64,000 bases of DNA from positions 27,930-91,929 of the forward strand of contig CAVNZG010001044.1 in NCBI GenBank assembly GCA_963693315.1, given 5' to 3'. How positions within the stretch are numbered: position 1 is the stretch's first letter; the number at the start of each line of letters is the position of its first letter. A model generated the notes under the pieces. That model saw nothing but the letters and a program-made list of their open reading frames with translations, had not been told where the DNA came from and did not search any database. This DNA is from Diogma glabrata (Eukaryota; Arthropoda; Insecta; Diptera; Cylindrotomidae). Of this stretch, positions 12,360 to 24,025 are shown in pieces. Made by a program: the position numbers and the translations under genes.

Positions 12360-12716
12360 AAATATGTTGTGGGTTTGGAATTGTATGTAATACATGTTTC
12401 TAAAATTAAGTGAATACATAATACTTGTAACTTGATACTTGATAAAATCGATTATATTGATTTAAAGCTCACAATTACGAGACGGAAATCGCATAGATTC
12501 TATACAAAGAAGCATAGCTTATGTATGATGATGTATGACATGGATGGCAATGATAAATAAAATAATTAAAAAAGGTGGCACTTAGCCGATAGTGATTTGC
12601 AAACGGCAACAATGCGCATTAATACCAATGAATTTGCTTTGCTTTTCGCAGAAAGATTTGTAAAATTTAAACTTGTTGATCTATGGGTGTGACAACCACG
12701 CGTACTTTAGTCCCTG
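12360..12716 (+). repeat. Dispersed repeat, copy 2
   Basis: Direct-repeat partner of 10967-11340, at moderate identity with small indels. No coding content. Confidence 0.5.
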
Positions 12717-12909
12717 TTTTTTGGCATATGAGTGCTATTTTGACAATTGTTTGGTTGACATTGTGAGGTTAGTGTGTGTTGGTAGCGGGTTTATCGTTCT
12801 GACTCATTTATTCTACTAATACGATACAAATACTACTAATACGATATCAATTGATTGCGATTGCCAATGAAGTTTCACTTCTGCCGTCGGGTCTTAAGCA
12901 CACTCTCTG

Positions 12910-13153
12910 TTTTTTCTATGATAGTATATATATATAATCGATAATTATTACAAATTATAAAATTAGATATCAACAACATAACATTCAAAGTTCATATTCC
13001 ATTTTTTCATTGTTGCGTTGTTTAAACTTGTAAAATTATATGAAAAACCATAGCAACTACAATTTATTCTTTTTACACTAGTGAAAAAATAACCCATTTT
13101 CACAGGGCATTAAGCGTGATGAAAAGACTTTTCATATGCTATCATAGAAAAAA
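12910..13153. mobile_element. MITE with TTTTTTCTATGATAG ends, copy 1
   Basis: Starts TTTTTTCTATGATAG and ends CTATCATAGAAAAAA. The body (CCATAGCAACT, CACTAGTGAAA) recurs in the same orientation at 39065-39274. Non-coding. The target duplication is not clear. Confidence 0.6.
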
Positions 13154-13429
13154 TGTTTATTGATCATAACACTTCATTTAACACATACCTGAGCAAACAG
13201 AAAATAGGAAAAATAAATATCAGTATTTGACGGCTTAAATCTTTATCTATTTTTATTTAAATTTTAAATATAAATCTGTACTTTATTATCCTTAAATTCT
13301 ATGGATTTTACCGCTAGTACTTGGCGAAACATAATGAATAATTGTAAATAAAATTCCTTGTTATTGTATATCGCAATTGATTTTTATTTTAAATAAATTA
13401 ATAATTTCATTTATATGCTCGATCGATTG

Positions 13430-13660
13430 ATTGATTTGTAATTTTTTTGGTCTGAGGGTATGACAATCCCGTGTACTCCAGTCCTGGGTATAGCCATATG
13501 AGTTAGCGTAGGATTTCATAGACAATTGGCAACAACAGTGAGCTATCCATAGCGAAGGCGATACCTTAGCGGTGCTTGCGTATAAATTTAATTCAGTAAA
13601 CGGTAGCACTCTAAATCTTAGTTATGGAATATACCTTGATGATGGCACGCTATTGTTTGT
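13430..13660 (+). repeat. Fragment of the 11/12-kb dispersed repeat family
   Basis: Carries GTATGACAATCCCGTGTACT and, after it, AGTTATGGAATAT with a following GATGGCACGC, which match the stretch at 11300-11515. A decayed copy; nothing coding. Confidence 0.45.
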
Positions 13661-14420
13661 TCGAATTAAAGACCTTCGTACAACTCTATATGCGGACTTT
13701 AATCCTAAAAAAATACCGTACGTCATATGATCAATGAATACGTCACTAAAGCAGTATGATTATTGGTAACCCCATTTCGTTTTGTTGCTACATTATTTTT
13801 AAAAAATGTTTGCAATTTTCACCCGTAGTTATTTTTTATTTTCATTATTCTATTCGTGAAATAATAAGATATTGGAATTGATCATTGTCCGATTCAGATG
13901 AATTCAAATTTTCCTTGTTTACGTTTACTAAAGTCAGAAAACATTCGATTAATCAAATCATTATTATATAAAATTGTTTGGATTTTGTTCGAATGCTGCC
14001 TGGTTGCAAGTAAATGACTGTAGGGTCAACTCATAATTTGTAATAGTATGTATATTTAGACGTAATTATCAGCCTAACTGACAAATAATATTACATATTG
14101 TGATTTTATAAATTTTATTATTTATGAAACTATAACATAATTGATTACCCGGTTAACCGAATTAATTACCCGGTTAATCGAATAGTAAAATTTAGCAAAC
14201 ATTAACCGGTTAACTGGTTAACTGAAAACCGGTTTGCCATCCCTATATTGAAGCTTATATTTAGAGTTACATGAAAGTTTATTTCTTAGCGCAAGCAATA
14301 ATGTGTCATCATCAAGGAATATGCAACAACTAAGATAAAGGATGCTACCGTTGGCTGAAAAAGAGTTCATCCGCTGGCATCCCAAATACATCACATTGAA
14401 TGGTGATATTTCACGTTAAT
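13661..14420. other. AT-rich interval with a CCGGTTAA word cluster
   Basis: No gene. At 14148-14236 the word CCGGTTAA or close variants recur about five times, including AACCGGTTAACTGGTTAACT. This resembles repeats of the Grainyhead/CP2-type binding consensus (AACCGGTT), but it may equally be a decayed simple repeat. Confidence 0.35.
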
Positions 14421-15262
14421 TTTTTTTTTTTTTAATAAGATGTGTTGTGTAATAGGGTTTAGAATATGTGTCACAACAACACATAAATACCTTTTAAGAC
14501 CCAGGTCTAGACCTGGGTCCCACAACAACTGGCGTTCTAAGGTGTAGATTAACGCTTTTTTTAAACATCTGTGGGTTGAAGCCACCTGAGACTAAGTGTT
14601 CCGGCAAACTATTCCATTTGTATGCAGTTCGGACAAAGAAGTCTCTCTGCGATCTGCCAGTATGACAGCGCGGGATCTTTACCGTTTCACTGGTTGCGGC
14701 AGCCGATTGCCGAGTGGAACGGGGGTAAGAATAAGTTTGAGGCATGATGCCGCTGATTTCATCTGAGCACTGCTGATGACGATATTTGTAAAAAACAACG
14801 AGGTCAGCAACAGTGCGACGATGTTGTAGGGAATCAAGTTTTGATGTCAAAGTTCGATCACCTACAATTCGTATAGCTCGTTTTTGAACAGAGTCCAAGA
14901 GGGCCAAGATGGAAACAGAGGCAGCACCCCAAACTTGACAGCAGTACTCCATACAGGGACGAATATAGGACTTATAAACATGGAGCAATTGGTATGGAGT
15001 GAAAAATTTTTTGCATCTATTTAGGAGGCCGAGTTTTTTAGAAGCGCTTTTTGCCATCGCCATTACATGATCGTTCCAGAGTAGGTCATTTGAAACTGTG
15101 ACACCCAATAAACGAATGTTTTTACATTCACCTGTTGGCTCATCACACATACTAAATAAAATATCTTTGGGGAACTCGGTCTTTAATCTGGAAACAATCA
15201 ACAGCTGTGTTTTGGTGGAGTTGAAATTGACAAGGTTTTGGTCACCCCAGTTTGGTCACCCC
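14421..15262 (-). pseudogene. 5'-truncated jockey/CR1-type LINE, 3' end of ORF2
   Basis: A minus-strand frame from about 15262 to 14494 encodes the RT thumb: FNSTKTQLLIVS, NIRLLGVTVSNDLLWNDHV, KKLGLLNRCKKFF, YKSYIRPCMEYCCQVWG, LLDSVQKRAIRIVG and SLQHRR. The catalytic FADD block is already missing. After the stop, a short 3' UTR ends in an A tract (T run at 14421-14434 on the plus strand). This is a typical 5'-truncated LINE insertion. It is related to, but clearly diverged from, the family at 25-5022. No target duplication is evident. Confidence 0.8.
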
Positions 15263-16154
15263 AATTGAAATTAATCATACAAGATGAATAGTGCTCTAAG
15301 AAATTGCGTATTTTTAGCCTTTACTAAAGTAATGTTTGGTTGGATCTATACAATTTGAACATAAAACGATAATTTGGCAAAAGTAGATATCAAATTTGTT
15401 TTTCTTTATTCCACCGTTGAACATAAAATTTGTTTAGCCATATAATTGTTAAAAATAAATCTGTCGCTCACGTACACAGTTTTTTTTTCAATTAATTGAC
15501 ACTAGATAAAATAAAAACCCAATAATGACAAAAAAAATGATGCCTTTATATATGTAAATAAAGATACGTGTTTTAAAAAACTGATATTATAAGATATAAT
15601 ATTGTTTCAAATCTCTTATAACACATTACATGAGTTTTACAATTATTGTTATTGTTTTGGTATATCTTGATATCAAACCATTTTATCGTGTAATAAAACG
15701 TTTTAAGCTTAAACATTTTTCTTTATTTAGGCAAATAAGTTTTAAAGTTTTAGAATATACGTAACATGTGCTATGTATTTGGTGAAAATCTACATTGTAC
15801 ATGTATATCAGCTATGAATTGGATGTTGCTAATTATTATGAGATCAAGTTTCATACGTTTAATGTTATGTTATTTCGATTTAAAAATATGTATAGTAAAA
15901 TAAATAACTTTAGAACGCACTATTTACCTAATAAATGTTTTTTTAATAGCAAAATTTATTCGATGATTAAACCAACTGTCAAACATTTCAAGCTTTAAAA
16001 ACTTGATTTATCAATTAACACCGTTTTAGAAAAGGAAATAACAAACCCCAAAAATTTTCATTTTTATGCTTTAACAATATTAAAATTATATCTGCTTGAA
16101 CTCTACTTTGTGAATTTTTTTTACAGTTTACACTGTTTGTTGAGTTGCTGATTA
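15263..16154. other. AT-rich interval, nothing recognised
   Basis: No supported gene, repeat or RNA. Confidence 0.3.
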
Positions 16155-16295
16155 TCAGCGTGAGTTATAGCTAATAACAAGATGTCTTGACAACTTGTTT
16201 ATTATACTACCTAATTGAAGAAGGTTTCCATCGTAGTCGTCTTTTAAAATTTTTGACACTAAGTCAATAACCTCTGTTGCCTTTTGAGATGTCAT
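16155..16295 (-). CDS. Small hypothetical ORF (46 aa)
   Basis: ATG at 16295 in the context ACACAATG, stop at 16155. The product has ATEVIDLVSKILKDDYD and a C-terminal LGSIINKLSRHLV; it is helical-looking and not low complexity. The frame stays open upstream to 16388. A donor-like CC|GTAAGT on the same strand lies near 16500, so this could be one exon of a small gene. I recognise no family, and it may be fortuitous. Confidence 0.2.
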   Translation of the reverse strand: MTSQKATEVIDLVSKILKDDYDGNLLQLGSIINKLSRHLVISYNSR

Positions 16296-16388
16296 TGTGT
16301 TTCCTTTAAAATTATTTATTGGTTGGAGTGATAAATTTTTTTCTAATTTTGATTCCTGTATGTTTTTGATTTCCAATTCTATATACAA

Positions 16389-16939
16389 ATATTGTTTCTT
16401 TTGTCACTTTGCTTTCTCATAAGAAGCTAATTTTTCTTTTGGCTTTTCTCTAAATTCATTTAATTGCGGTAAGGAGGGGGTTAAGAAAACAAACTTACGG
16501 TTTTGGTTATAACTCAAAAACTAAGCAGTCGATAAATTATTGAATTTTTTTTTGCAATATTTCAATCTTTTTCGATTTTTCTAAATCTATCTTGATACCT
16601 TAAAAAAAACTTTTGATTTATTATCTCCTTATCTACGTTATAAAAATACAGATAAAAACAAATATTTGCAATTATTTTGCTATTAATTTAACAAAGAAAA
16701 AAATCAAGAAAGCAATTATTTAAATAATTTTAATAATTAAAAAATTGTTCCTTTTAGTAATATAATTTTTTAACGTTGAACTGTAAAAAGACATTCCAAA
16801 TGTAAATACTAAAAAGTAATGTTGTACGTATTATGACTTCATCGACAGTTGTATCTAAAAAAATACGCCAGCTTTCGAAAAACCAAAATTTCATAACTCC
16901 ATTTCAGAACCAAAAAAATTCTGTATTACTTTGGTTTTG
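16389..16939. other. AT-rich interval, nothing recognised
   Basis: No supported gene or repeat. Confidence 0.25.
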
Positions 16940-17125
16940 AAAAATTACTTTGGTTTTGAAAAATTAGGACCTACTGTTCCTATAAAGCAACAAAAAGATG
17001 TATGTCTGTCTGCCGATCGGCCCTCACAACCGACGAAATCTAGAAAACGGCTGCAGGGATTTCAAAAATTTTGGTTTCTAAGAATAGGTTTACTCAATAG
17101 TAAGAGGCGAGTTTGGTTTTGATTT
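16940..17125 (+). repeat. Fragment of the GTCTGTCTG dispersed repeat family
   Basis: The text TGTATGTCTGTCTGCCGATC, followed by CGACGAAATCTAGAAAAC and GGTTTACTCAATAG, matches the 5' parts of the larger copies at 30481-31920 and 39686-41245. It is truncated and non-coding. Confidence 0.6.
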
Positions 17126-18175
17126 GATTGATTTTTGATTTTTTTGATTTTTTTTGAGTTTGGTTTTGATTGTCAACCGATGCGGTCGACTTTCGTTTTT
17201 TTTTTATTCTTATCATTTTGCAATTATTATAATTACAATAAATTCACAATAATCTTGTTTTTTTTATATAATTTTTTTTTTTGCTAATTTTTCTCTAATT
17301 ATCAATAACAGTGAAGTGGAGTGAATTTCAGTTTTTTTTAAATAGTGCAATTGTGTCTAATAGCCTGTTTTAAATACCATTCTACAACAATTAACAATGG
17401 CAGTGATAGATAGTGTATAGTGATAGTGTTGATTTAATTTGGGCTCGACTTTGTTTTTTCATCAAAACAAGAGGTACAACAACAAACAATGATAAATTAG
17501 TAGTATATCTAATAAAATACTAAACAATAGAGGTATTTATAATCACTGATAAACTCTCTTCTCAAATAAATAATAACGGGATACATAAAGAGAATACTAA
17601 ACTTATTAATTCCACATTTTTGATTATCATAATAAACGTCCTTATCACCGGTAATATTTAATATGATTGCTAACTAAATCCTCTGCAATAAATGTACGGA
17701 ATTAAAATAGAAAAAAAGATCTTTTTGAATGGAAACAAATAACGTTACAGAAATAATTTGGGTGAATACATGAATGAATCTACGAATTTAAATCTTAATA
17801 GTGATCAATTTTCAGTTTTATTTATATACTTTTTCAAACCTGATTTTTTTTCCTAATATTAATAAACAATAACAAATTTTGTTTTGTTTTGAGTGAGTGA
17901 TTTACAATTTTTTATATAAAAAAATACAAAAAAAAATTGAATACAGTGAAGAATTAAGATCACTTAATTTTGCTTGTAACTTAATTGTGCCACGACGGTG
18001 ACGTCTTTTCGCAAAGTCGAAGCTGAAGCGGTACCAGCCGTATGTGGAGGTCCTTCCCCGGTAACCAGCACGACGGCAAAGTCTAACGACTAAGCTGAAG
18101 CGCTGGTTTTGGTTTGGTTTTCTTTTTGTTTTTTTTTCTTTTTTCTTTTTGTTGTGTCTTCTTTAAGATTATCTA
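17126..18175 (+). other. Probable 5' region of the LOA-type LINE
   Basis: No intact ORF1. The final 180 bases before the ORF are GC-richer (around 17990-18110, with a repeated GCTGAAGCG) and then T-rich up to the start codon. This could be the 5' UTR or a decayed ORF1 end of the element at 18176; the proximal part is AT-rich text of unknown origin. Confidence 0.3.
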
Positions 18176-20914
18176 ATGGATAGCTTAAGGATAGCACAAA
18201 TAAACTTGCAGCATAACAAATCTGCTTCTGCTGAATTATGTCAAGCGATTGTTATGCAGCATACAAATATAGTTTTGATTCAGGAACCATGGGTAAACAA
18301 AAATCAAATACTTGGTCTGAATTGTAAACAGGGCAGGGTGTTTGTCGGTACAGTTACCGAAAACCCTCGTTCGTGTGTGTATTTGTCGAATGACATCTTT
18401 GGCATACTTATACCTCAATGTAGTGGTAAAGATGCCGTGGCTGTTAAAGTTACGGTAAAGATCGAGGGTGTTGATACTGACGTAGTCTTCGCATCCATGT
18501 ATCTACCGTATGATGGCACCACTCCAACCCAGGATCTTGTCAAGGTGGTAGAGTTCTGCAGTAACAAGAACCTGCCCTTGATCCTGGGGTGCGATGCAAA
18601 TGCGCATCATGGAATTTGGGGCAGTTCAGATAACAACAGACGAGGAACAGACCTCGTAGAATTTCTTCATGGTACAGATCTAGAAATTCTAAATAAAGGG
18701 AACGCTCCCACTTTTTCAAATGCAATTAGAGAGGAAGTAATTGACATTACCCTCACTAGCCTAGTTTTGGTTAAACGGGTTGGAAATTGGAGAGTATCGC
18801 AAGATATTCTCACGTCAGATCATAATTGCATAAATTTTGACTTTAAAGTCGATATGGTGGTAAAAGACAGTTTTAGAAATCCCAAATCTACTGATTGGGA
18901 TATGTACAAACTACTTCTTGACCAATTGTTACTTGACTTTGATCCGTCAATCAAGTGTACACAAGACATTGAAAATGTTGCGAATCGGATTCAAGAGTGT
19001 ATGGTCAACGCTTTTGAAGAATCTTGTCCACATAGGGTGTTTCATCGTGAAGAAAATTCACCTTGGTGGAATAGAAAACTAAAAAAGCTGAGATCTACAG
19101 TCAGGAAACTCTTAAAGAAAGCTAAGCAAGCAAATAATACCGATGACTGGATCACTTATCGTGATAGTCGGAGGGAATATAAATACAGCATTAGGAGTGC
19201 TAGAGAGAGTGCATGGAAGAAATTTTGTGAATCCATAGAAAGTTATCCTGTGGCAGCTAGACTTCACAAAGCACTCTCAAAAGAACCCAAATACCAACCG
19301 GGCTTACTGCTTATGCCAAATGGCAGGTATACGGAATCTGTGGAAGAAACAGCACAACATCTGCTTTGTACACATTTTCCGGGTAGCAGCACCACTGCTG
19401 AGATGAAAGAACAACTAACTGTAACTCCAAACAAAGATAGTTGGGTCTTGGCTGAGAATGTGGTGAACAGAAGATCTCTGAGATGGGCCATAGACTCCTT
19501 CAACCCATTTAAGTCGCCTGGTCCTGATGGAATCTATCCATGCATGCTACAGAACAATGTGCATTGCCTCATTGAATCACTGTTAAATTTATATAGGGCA
19601 TGTCTAGCATATGGCTATGTCCCAGAAGCGTGGCGGAAAGCTAGAGTTGTTTTCATACCAAAACCAGGTAAAAACAACTATAGTGAAGCCAAGTCATTTC
19701 GACCAATAAGTCTGAACTCCTTTGTCCTCAAAACTCTGGAAAGACTGGTTGACCGTTATATAAGGGACACTGCCTTACTACAGTTTCCACTGAGTACCAA
19801 TCAGCATGCATACCAGATTGGGAAATCGGTGGAAACAGCTGCGCATCATTTGGTGACGAAAATTGAAAGAGCACTAGATGCCAAAGAATTCGCTTTGGGT
19901 GTTTTTTTAGATATAGAAGGTGCTTTTGATAATACCACCTTCGAATCAATCAGGTCTGCGGCATCACTACATGGAATTAGTAGCACGATCTCAAATTGGA
20001 TCGTGTCTATGTTGAGCTGCCGCATAGCCTTTGTTGAAATGGGTAATACTACTGTTTCAGTTTCCGTCAAACGGGGTTGTCCACAGGGTGGTGTTCTCTC
20101 ACCTCTTCTGTGGACTTTGGTAGTTGATAGTCTTCTTAAGAGACTGAATCAATCGGGACCATATTCTCAGGGTTACGCTGATGATATTGCCATACTGGCA
20201 ATTGGGAAAGACCTTCGCACTCTTGTGGATCTTATGCAAAACTCATTGAAGGTGGTTGAAGAGTGGTGTGGGGAGCAAGGACTTGCAGTCCATCCTTCCA
20301 AATCACAGGTAGTCTTATTTACCAACAAGAGAAAAGTGCCTGCAACACCAAGTCTGTATCTTTTCAGTATGCAGTTGAGCTACTCGGATGAGGTTAAGTT
20401 TCTAGGCATTATTCTCGACAAAAGGTTAAATTGGAACACACATTTAACAAAAAAAATTGATAAGGCTGTCATTTCTTTTTGGCAATGCCGTCGGTCATTC
20501 GGGCGTTACTGGGGCCTTAGTCCCAAAATTATCCTATGGATATACACAGCAATAATCAGACCAACACTTGTTTTTGCATGCGTTGTCTGGTGGCCAAAGA
20601 CGGAGAAACAATACGTCCGTGCTAGATTAAATAAAATACAGAGAATGGCATGTGTAGGTATTAGTGGCTCAATGCGTACCACGCCAACACTGTCGTTGGA
20701 AGCCATGTTGGGTCTGGCTCCTTTACATCTACATGTAGAGTACATGGCTAAAAGGGCCGTCTACAGACTGCATGTGGCAGGGACGTGGGTAAACAGAGGG
20801 AAAACATGCGGTCATGGTCACATACTTGATAGACTACGGACAGATTGTCCCGAAATAGATATGCATAGTGACGTCATGACCAAAGTATATAACTTTGAGA
20901 AGCCCGCTGAACTG
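18176..20914 (+). CDS. LOA/R1-type LINE ORF2, endonuclease + reverse transcriptase, cut by scaffold gap
   Basis: An open frame of 913 codons runs from ATG to the assembly gap. Residues 1-220 are an apurinic-type endonuclease (INLQHNKSAS, LIQEPWV, YLPYDG, GCDANAHHGIWGS, SDHNCINF). The RT follows with PKPGK, FRPISLNSFVLKTLERLV, motif A FLDIEGAFDN, motif B GCPQGGVLSPLLW and motif C GYADDIAIL near residue 667. Then comes the thumb with KFLGIILDKRLNWN, QRMACVGISGSMRTTPT and LEAMLGLAPLHL. The order and signatures fit the LOA/R1/I group. In LOA an RNase H domain comes next, so that part would lie in the gap. No stop or frameshift is seen, so the copy may be young. Any frame continued across the Ns is artificial. 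Confidence 0.88.
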
Positions 20915-21114
20915 NNNNNNNNNNNNNNNNNNNNNNNNNNNNNNNNNNNNNNNNNNNNNNNNNNNNNNNNNNNNNNNNNNNNNNNNNNNNNNNNNNNNNN
21001 NNNNNNNNNNNNNNNNNNNNNNNNNNNNNNNNNNNNNNNNNNNNNNNNNNNNNNNNNNNNNNNNNNNNNNNNNNNNNNNNNNNNNNNNNNNNNNNNNNNN
21101 NNNNNNNNNNNNNN
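20915..21114. other. Assembly gap (200 N)
   Basis: Exactly 200 Ns, the usual placeholder for a scaffold gap of unknown size. It truncates the LOA-type LINE. Sequence after it shows no LINE 3' UTR. Confidence 0.99.
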
Positions 21115-21894
21115 ATTTATTGCTATTTTATGTTTATTTTTTAAACGACATAAATCATGTTTTATTGTAATTGGCTGCAATACAGAAATTTTTCAAAGCA
21201 CAACTGCTGTCGATTAATGATAAAGATTTTATTTGTTTTGCTTGGCGTGACTGGAATCTATTTTTCAACCAAATTGGATAAGTTCAACAATATTTTGAGG
21301 AAGATGACATCGAAAAATTCAAAAAGAGAAGAATGGAGAAGAATGGGGCAGATTGCAAGAGTTAGCACCTTTGATTCGCTCAATATTTAGCTGGTAAAGG
21401 TTAACTTACAAGGGTGTAAGAGCCTATTACAATTTATATATGCAAAAATGTGTTCGGAAAAGTTTCCTTTTAGTTGATTGCACACTTTTACTTACATTGA
21501 ACATGTTTGATCATGTTTACAATCTGAAAGAGTTTATTTTTGGGTCGTTCACCTTTTTTTTTTTTAGTCTTTTGGCTAAAGTATTTTTTAAAGGAAAAAT
21601 TCACGATCAGATCGTTGTAATCAGTCATATTGGTTTTTAATCCATTTTTAAATTGTTTCATTGGTTTTCCACTACACTGGTTTACCGTTTGATGAAAAAT
21701 CTGGTGAAAGACCGTACGAAAGCTGAAAATCTTCAATTTTACCCGAGTTTTAATTTAATTTTTGTTTAGTTTTTAATTTTTATTTCCCTTGAATCTTACA
21801 AGTAAATTATCTTATTTCAAATAAGTTAGTGGTTTACATTTATAAGCATATAAATAATTTATTCTACAACATAAATTAAATGGATATGTGCGTT
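21115..21894. other. Unassigned interval after the gap
   Basis: A 77-codon plus-strand frame (21157-21390) includes KREEWRRMGQIARVSTFDSLNI, but I recognise no family. The rest is AT-rich with no supported feature. Confidence 0.25.
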
Positions 21895-22128
21895 CTAATT
21901 TTCAAAATGCATCATGAACCTAGTTTTGAAAATAATTTCACGGTGATTTTGTGTTAAAATTGTTGAGATTATTGATTCAATATTTTTAATACGCCTTTGA
22001 AACCTATTTCTATCACGTGCATATTCTTCATAACGTCCCATTCGAGCAGCTCTGTAGGCGAAATTCCATACATACATAACATGCACTTCTAACTTATTGG
22101 AAAAGCGTACGGTTTTTGTTCCTGTCAT
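21895..22128 (-). CDS. PPP1R15: PPP1R15 (GADD34)-like PP1-binding domain protein, compact
   Basis: This 77-residue ORF runs from ATG at 22128 to a stop. It begins almost at once with KTVRF, a match to the PP1-binding RVxF motif, followed by the PPP1R15 C-terminal core: VHVMYVWNFAYRAAR, then EEYARDRNRFQRRI and an amphipathic tail LTQNHREIIF. In known PPP1R15 proteins this region recruits the PP1 catalytic subunit and G-actin to dephosphorylate eIF2-alpha at the ER. The usual Trp before the EE(x)ARDR block is Tyr here. The family is normally several hundred residues long with an N-terminal ER-anchoring region, so this is either a terminal exon, a truncated copy, or a stand-alone domain of the size seen in some viral homologues. 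An acidic ORF lies just upstream on the same strand (22238-22399), one frame off. An in-frame stop precedes this ATG. Confidence 0.68.
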   Translation of the reverse strand: MTGTKTVRFSNKLEVHVMYVWNFAYRAARMGRYEEYARDRNRFQRRIKNIESIISTILTQNHREIIFKTRFMMHFEN

Positions 22129-22237
22129 TTCAGTAGTTTTTTCTTTAAAAGTCTTATAAATGTTAAGCAGATTTTACAGGACACTTGAAACTGTTATATG
22201 AATATCGTACACCTTGAAAAAATAAAGAATGACAAAC

Positions 22238-22399
22238 TCATCTCGAAGTTGCAAAATATAGTTGGTCCTCTTCGTTGCCATAATTTCCTTCTGGATTGCC
22301 TTCTTCATTATCGTTATGATATTCAGACTCTTCTGAATTCAGCAGATTGTTCAGCCAATGGCCAAGCCATTTTGTCAAAGTTTTGTCACAAGCTATCAT
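22238..22399 (-). CDS. Acidic 53-aa ORF upstream of the PPP1R15-like domain
   Basis: ATG at 22399, stop TGA at 22238-22240. It contains KWLGHWLNNLLN, then an E/D/N-rich run (EESEYHNDNEEGN). PPP1R15 proteins often have a hydrophobic or amphipathic N-terminus and acidic repeats before the RVxF motif, so this may be the 5' part of the same gene, separated by an unrecognised intron or a frameshift over 22129-22237. I could not find a convincing donor before the stop. The link is inference. Confidence 0.35.
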   Translation of the reverse strand: MIACDKTLTKWLGHWLNNLLNSEESEYHNDNEEGNPEGNYGNEEDQLYFATSR

Positions 22400-22404
22400 T
22401 TTGT

Positions 22405-22620
22405 CACAAAAAAACAATAAAAAATAAAAAAAATTAAAATGAAAATAAAAAACAAAACAAAAAACAAAACAAAAAAAAAAACGAGGGAAAAAAAAAATGG
22501 AATAAAAAAATTAACAAAAAAAAAAAAAAAAAAAAAAAACGAAGAAAAAAAAAAATGATAAAAAAAAAATTAACAAAAAAAAAACAAAAAAAAAAACAAA
22601 CAAAAACTTACAAAAAAAAA
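22405..22620 (+). repeat. A-rich low-complexity tract
   Basis: More than 200 bases of AAAAAC/AAAAAT-type text. A 57-codon plus-strand frame without ATG follows (22622-22795, with KPFCHLVAIYNVYKDFNRRLE); it is not recognised. Confidence 0.6.
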
Positions 22621-22902
22621 ATCAGATACTTCAGATACTTCAGAAAAAATTCCAGTCAAGCCAGCACTTTCAGCTAAGGCCAAACCATTTTGCCACCTTG
22701 TCGCAATCTACAACGTCTACAAAGATTTTAACAGACGTTTAGAATCATTTAAATCGCGGCCAAAAATTATATTCGCAAAAAACCGCTTTAATTGAGTGAT
22801 GCAGGGGGTTTTCTAATCCTGCCAAGAAATGATGGCAAATCAAGTTTCTCTTGCTGTGTTGTAGTAGAATTGAACCCCATTCTGAAGAACAACCAATGGA
22901 CG

Positions 22903-23119
22903 AAGATTTTTGATTTTAAATTATTTGTGGTGATGATTTTAACCAAATAAACATCTATAGTTGCAAAATTATCTACATAAGCCTACCCAAGTAGCATTTT
23001 TGACATAAATTTTAAAATTATAACGGGCAAATATTGTATAATTCATCAATAGATATTGTCAATGTAGCAAAATTTTTCAATTTAAAGGTATGGTTTGAAG
23101 TTTCTCAGAAAAGTTGTGC
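22903..23119 (+). repeat. About 215-bp direct repeat, copy 1
   Basis: Nearly collinear with 23683-23898: shared blocks include CATCTATAGTTGCAAAATTA, GCATTTTTGACATAAATTTT and GGTATGGTTTGAAGTTTCTC. Non-coding. Contains CCCAAGTAGCA at 22986, similar to the end of the TIR element at 883. Confidence 0.65.
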
Positions 23120-23682
23120 GGGGAGACCCACCGCTCGGAAGAAGTGAAATTTCGTAATGTGGAAATAAAAACATATTACATTCTGTATACTGTCTTGTAG
23201 TCTTTTTAATATTGGAGAATCAAAGCCAAAAACTACCAAGCTCTAGACCAATACAGATATTACATTCTTTTAAAAGTCATTAATTATTAGCGGGCTCATA
23301 CTGTTCATATTCTTTAAGACAAACTTTATTAACATTGCTTACACTTCACAATTGATCGCAGCTTTTAATTATCATTTTTCGAGTGGAGAAATCAATAACA
23401 TCAATAACACCCAAATCAATAACATTTACAATGGGCTTATGAAAACTAAAGTAAGATACGAAATGTTTGAGCTCTATTTTTTCAATATTTCTTGCAAAAA
23501 ACTGCATTTTTTTCTCGTTTAAAATATTTCAACTTAAAATGATAAGAAAATGAGTCATCTATCAGGAGTCTTCTATCAAAATGTTAATGAAGCAACAAAA
23601 CCATAAGCAATACCGATAATATGTTTTAAAAATAGTTTTCTGAGTAATTATAGTATTTATAGGATTTATTATAGTATTTTTG
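23120..23682. other. Interval between the direct repeats, nothing recognised
   Basis: AT-rich; no supported gene. Confidence 0.3.
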
Positions 23683-23898
23683 GGGGTTATTTTTGATTTT
23701 AAATTATATGTGGAGCTGATTTTAACCAAGTAAACATCTATAGTTGCAAAATTATCTACATAAGCCTACTCAAGCAGCATTTTTGACATAAATTTTAAAA
23801 TAATCACAGTCAAATGTTGTATAATTCTTCTATAGATATTGTTAATGTAGCAAAATTTTTCAATTGAAAGGTATGGTTTGAAGTTTCTCAGAAAAAAA
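23683..23898 (+). repeat. About 215-bp direct repeat, copy 2
   Basis: Partner of 22903-23119, with scattered substitutions. It ends 0.26 kb before the GTSF1-like gene. Confidence 0.65.
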
Positions 23899-24025
23899 TG
23901 GTTCAGATACTGGCTTTTCATTTGTAAATTCCATATCATCTCAACTACATAGTTTAGTTCTTGTTTACTGTCTAGATCAACTATTCATTTTGTTAAAAAG
24001 GGAAAGTGCATATACATTAAGGAAT

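Noticed and set aside
20915..21217. Continuation of the LINE frame across the N run to a stop at 21217
   Set aside because: The Ns are a placeholder of unknown length; the residues after them do not resemble a LINE.
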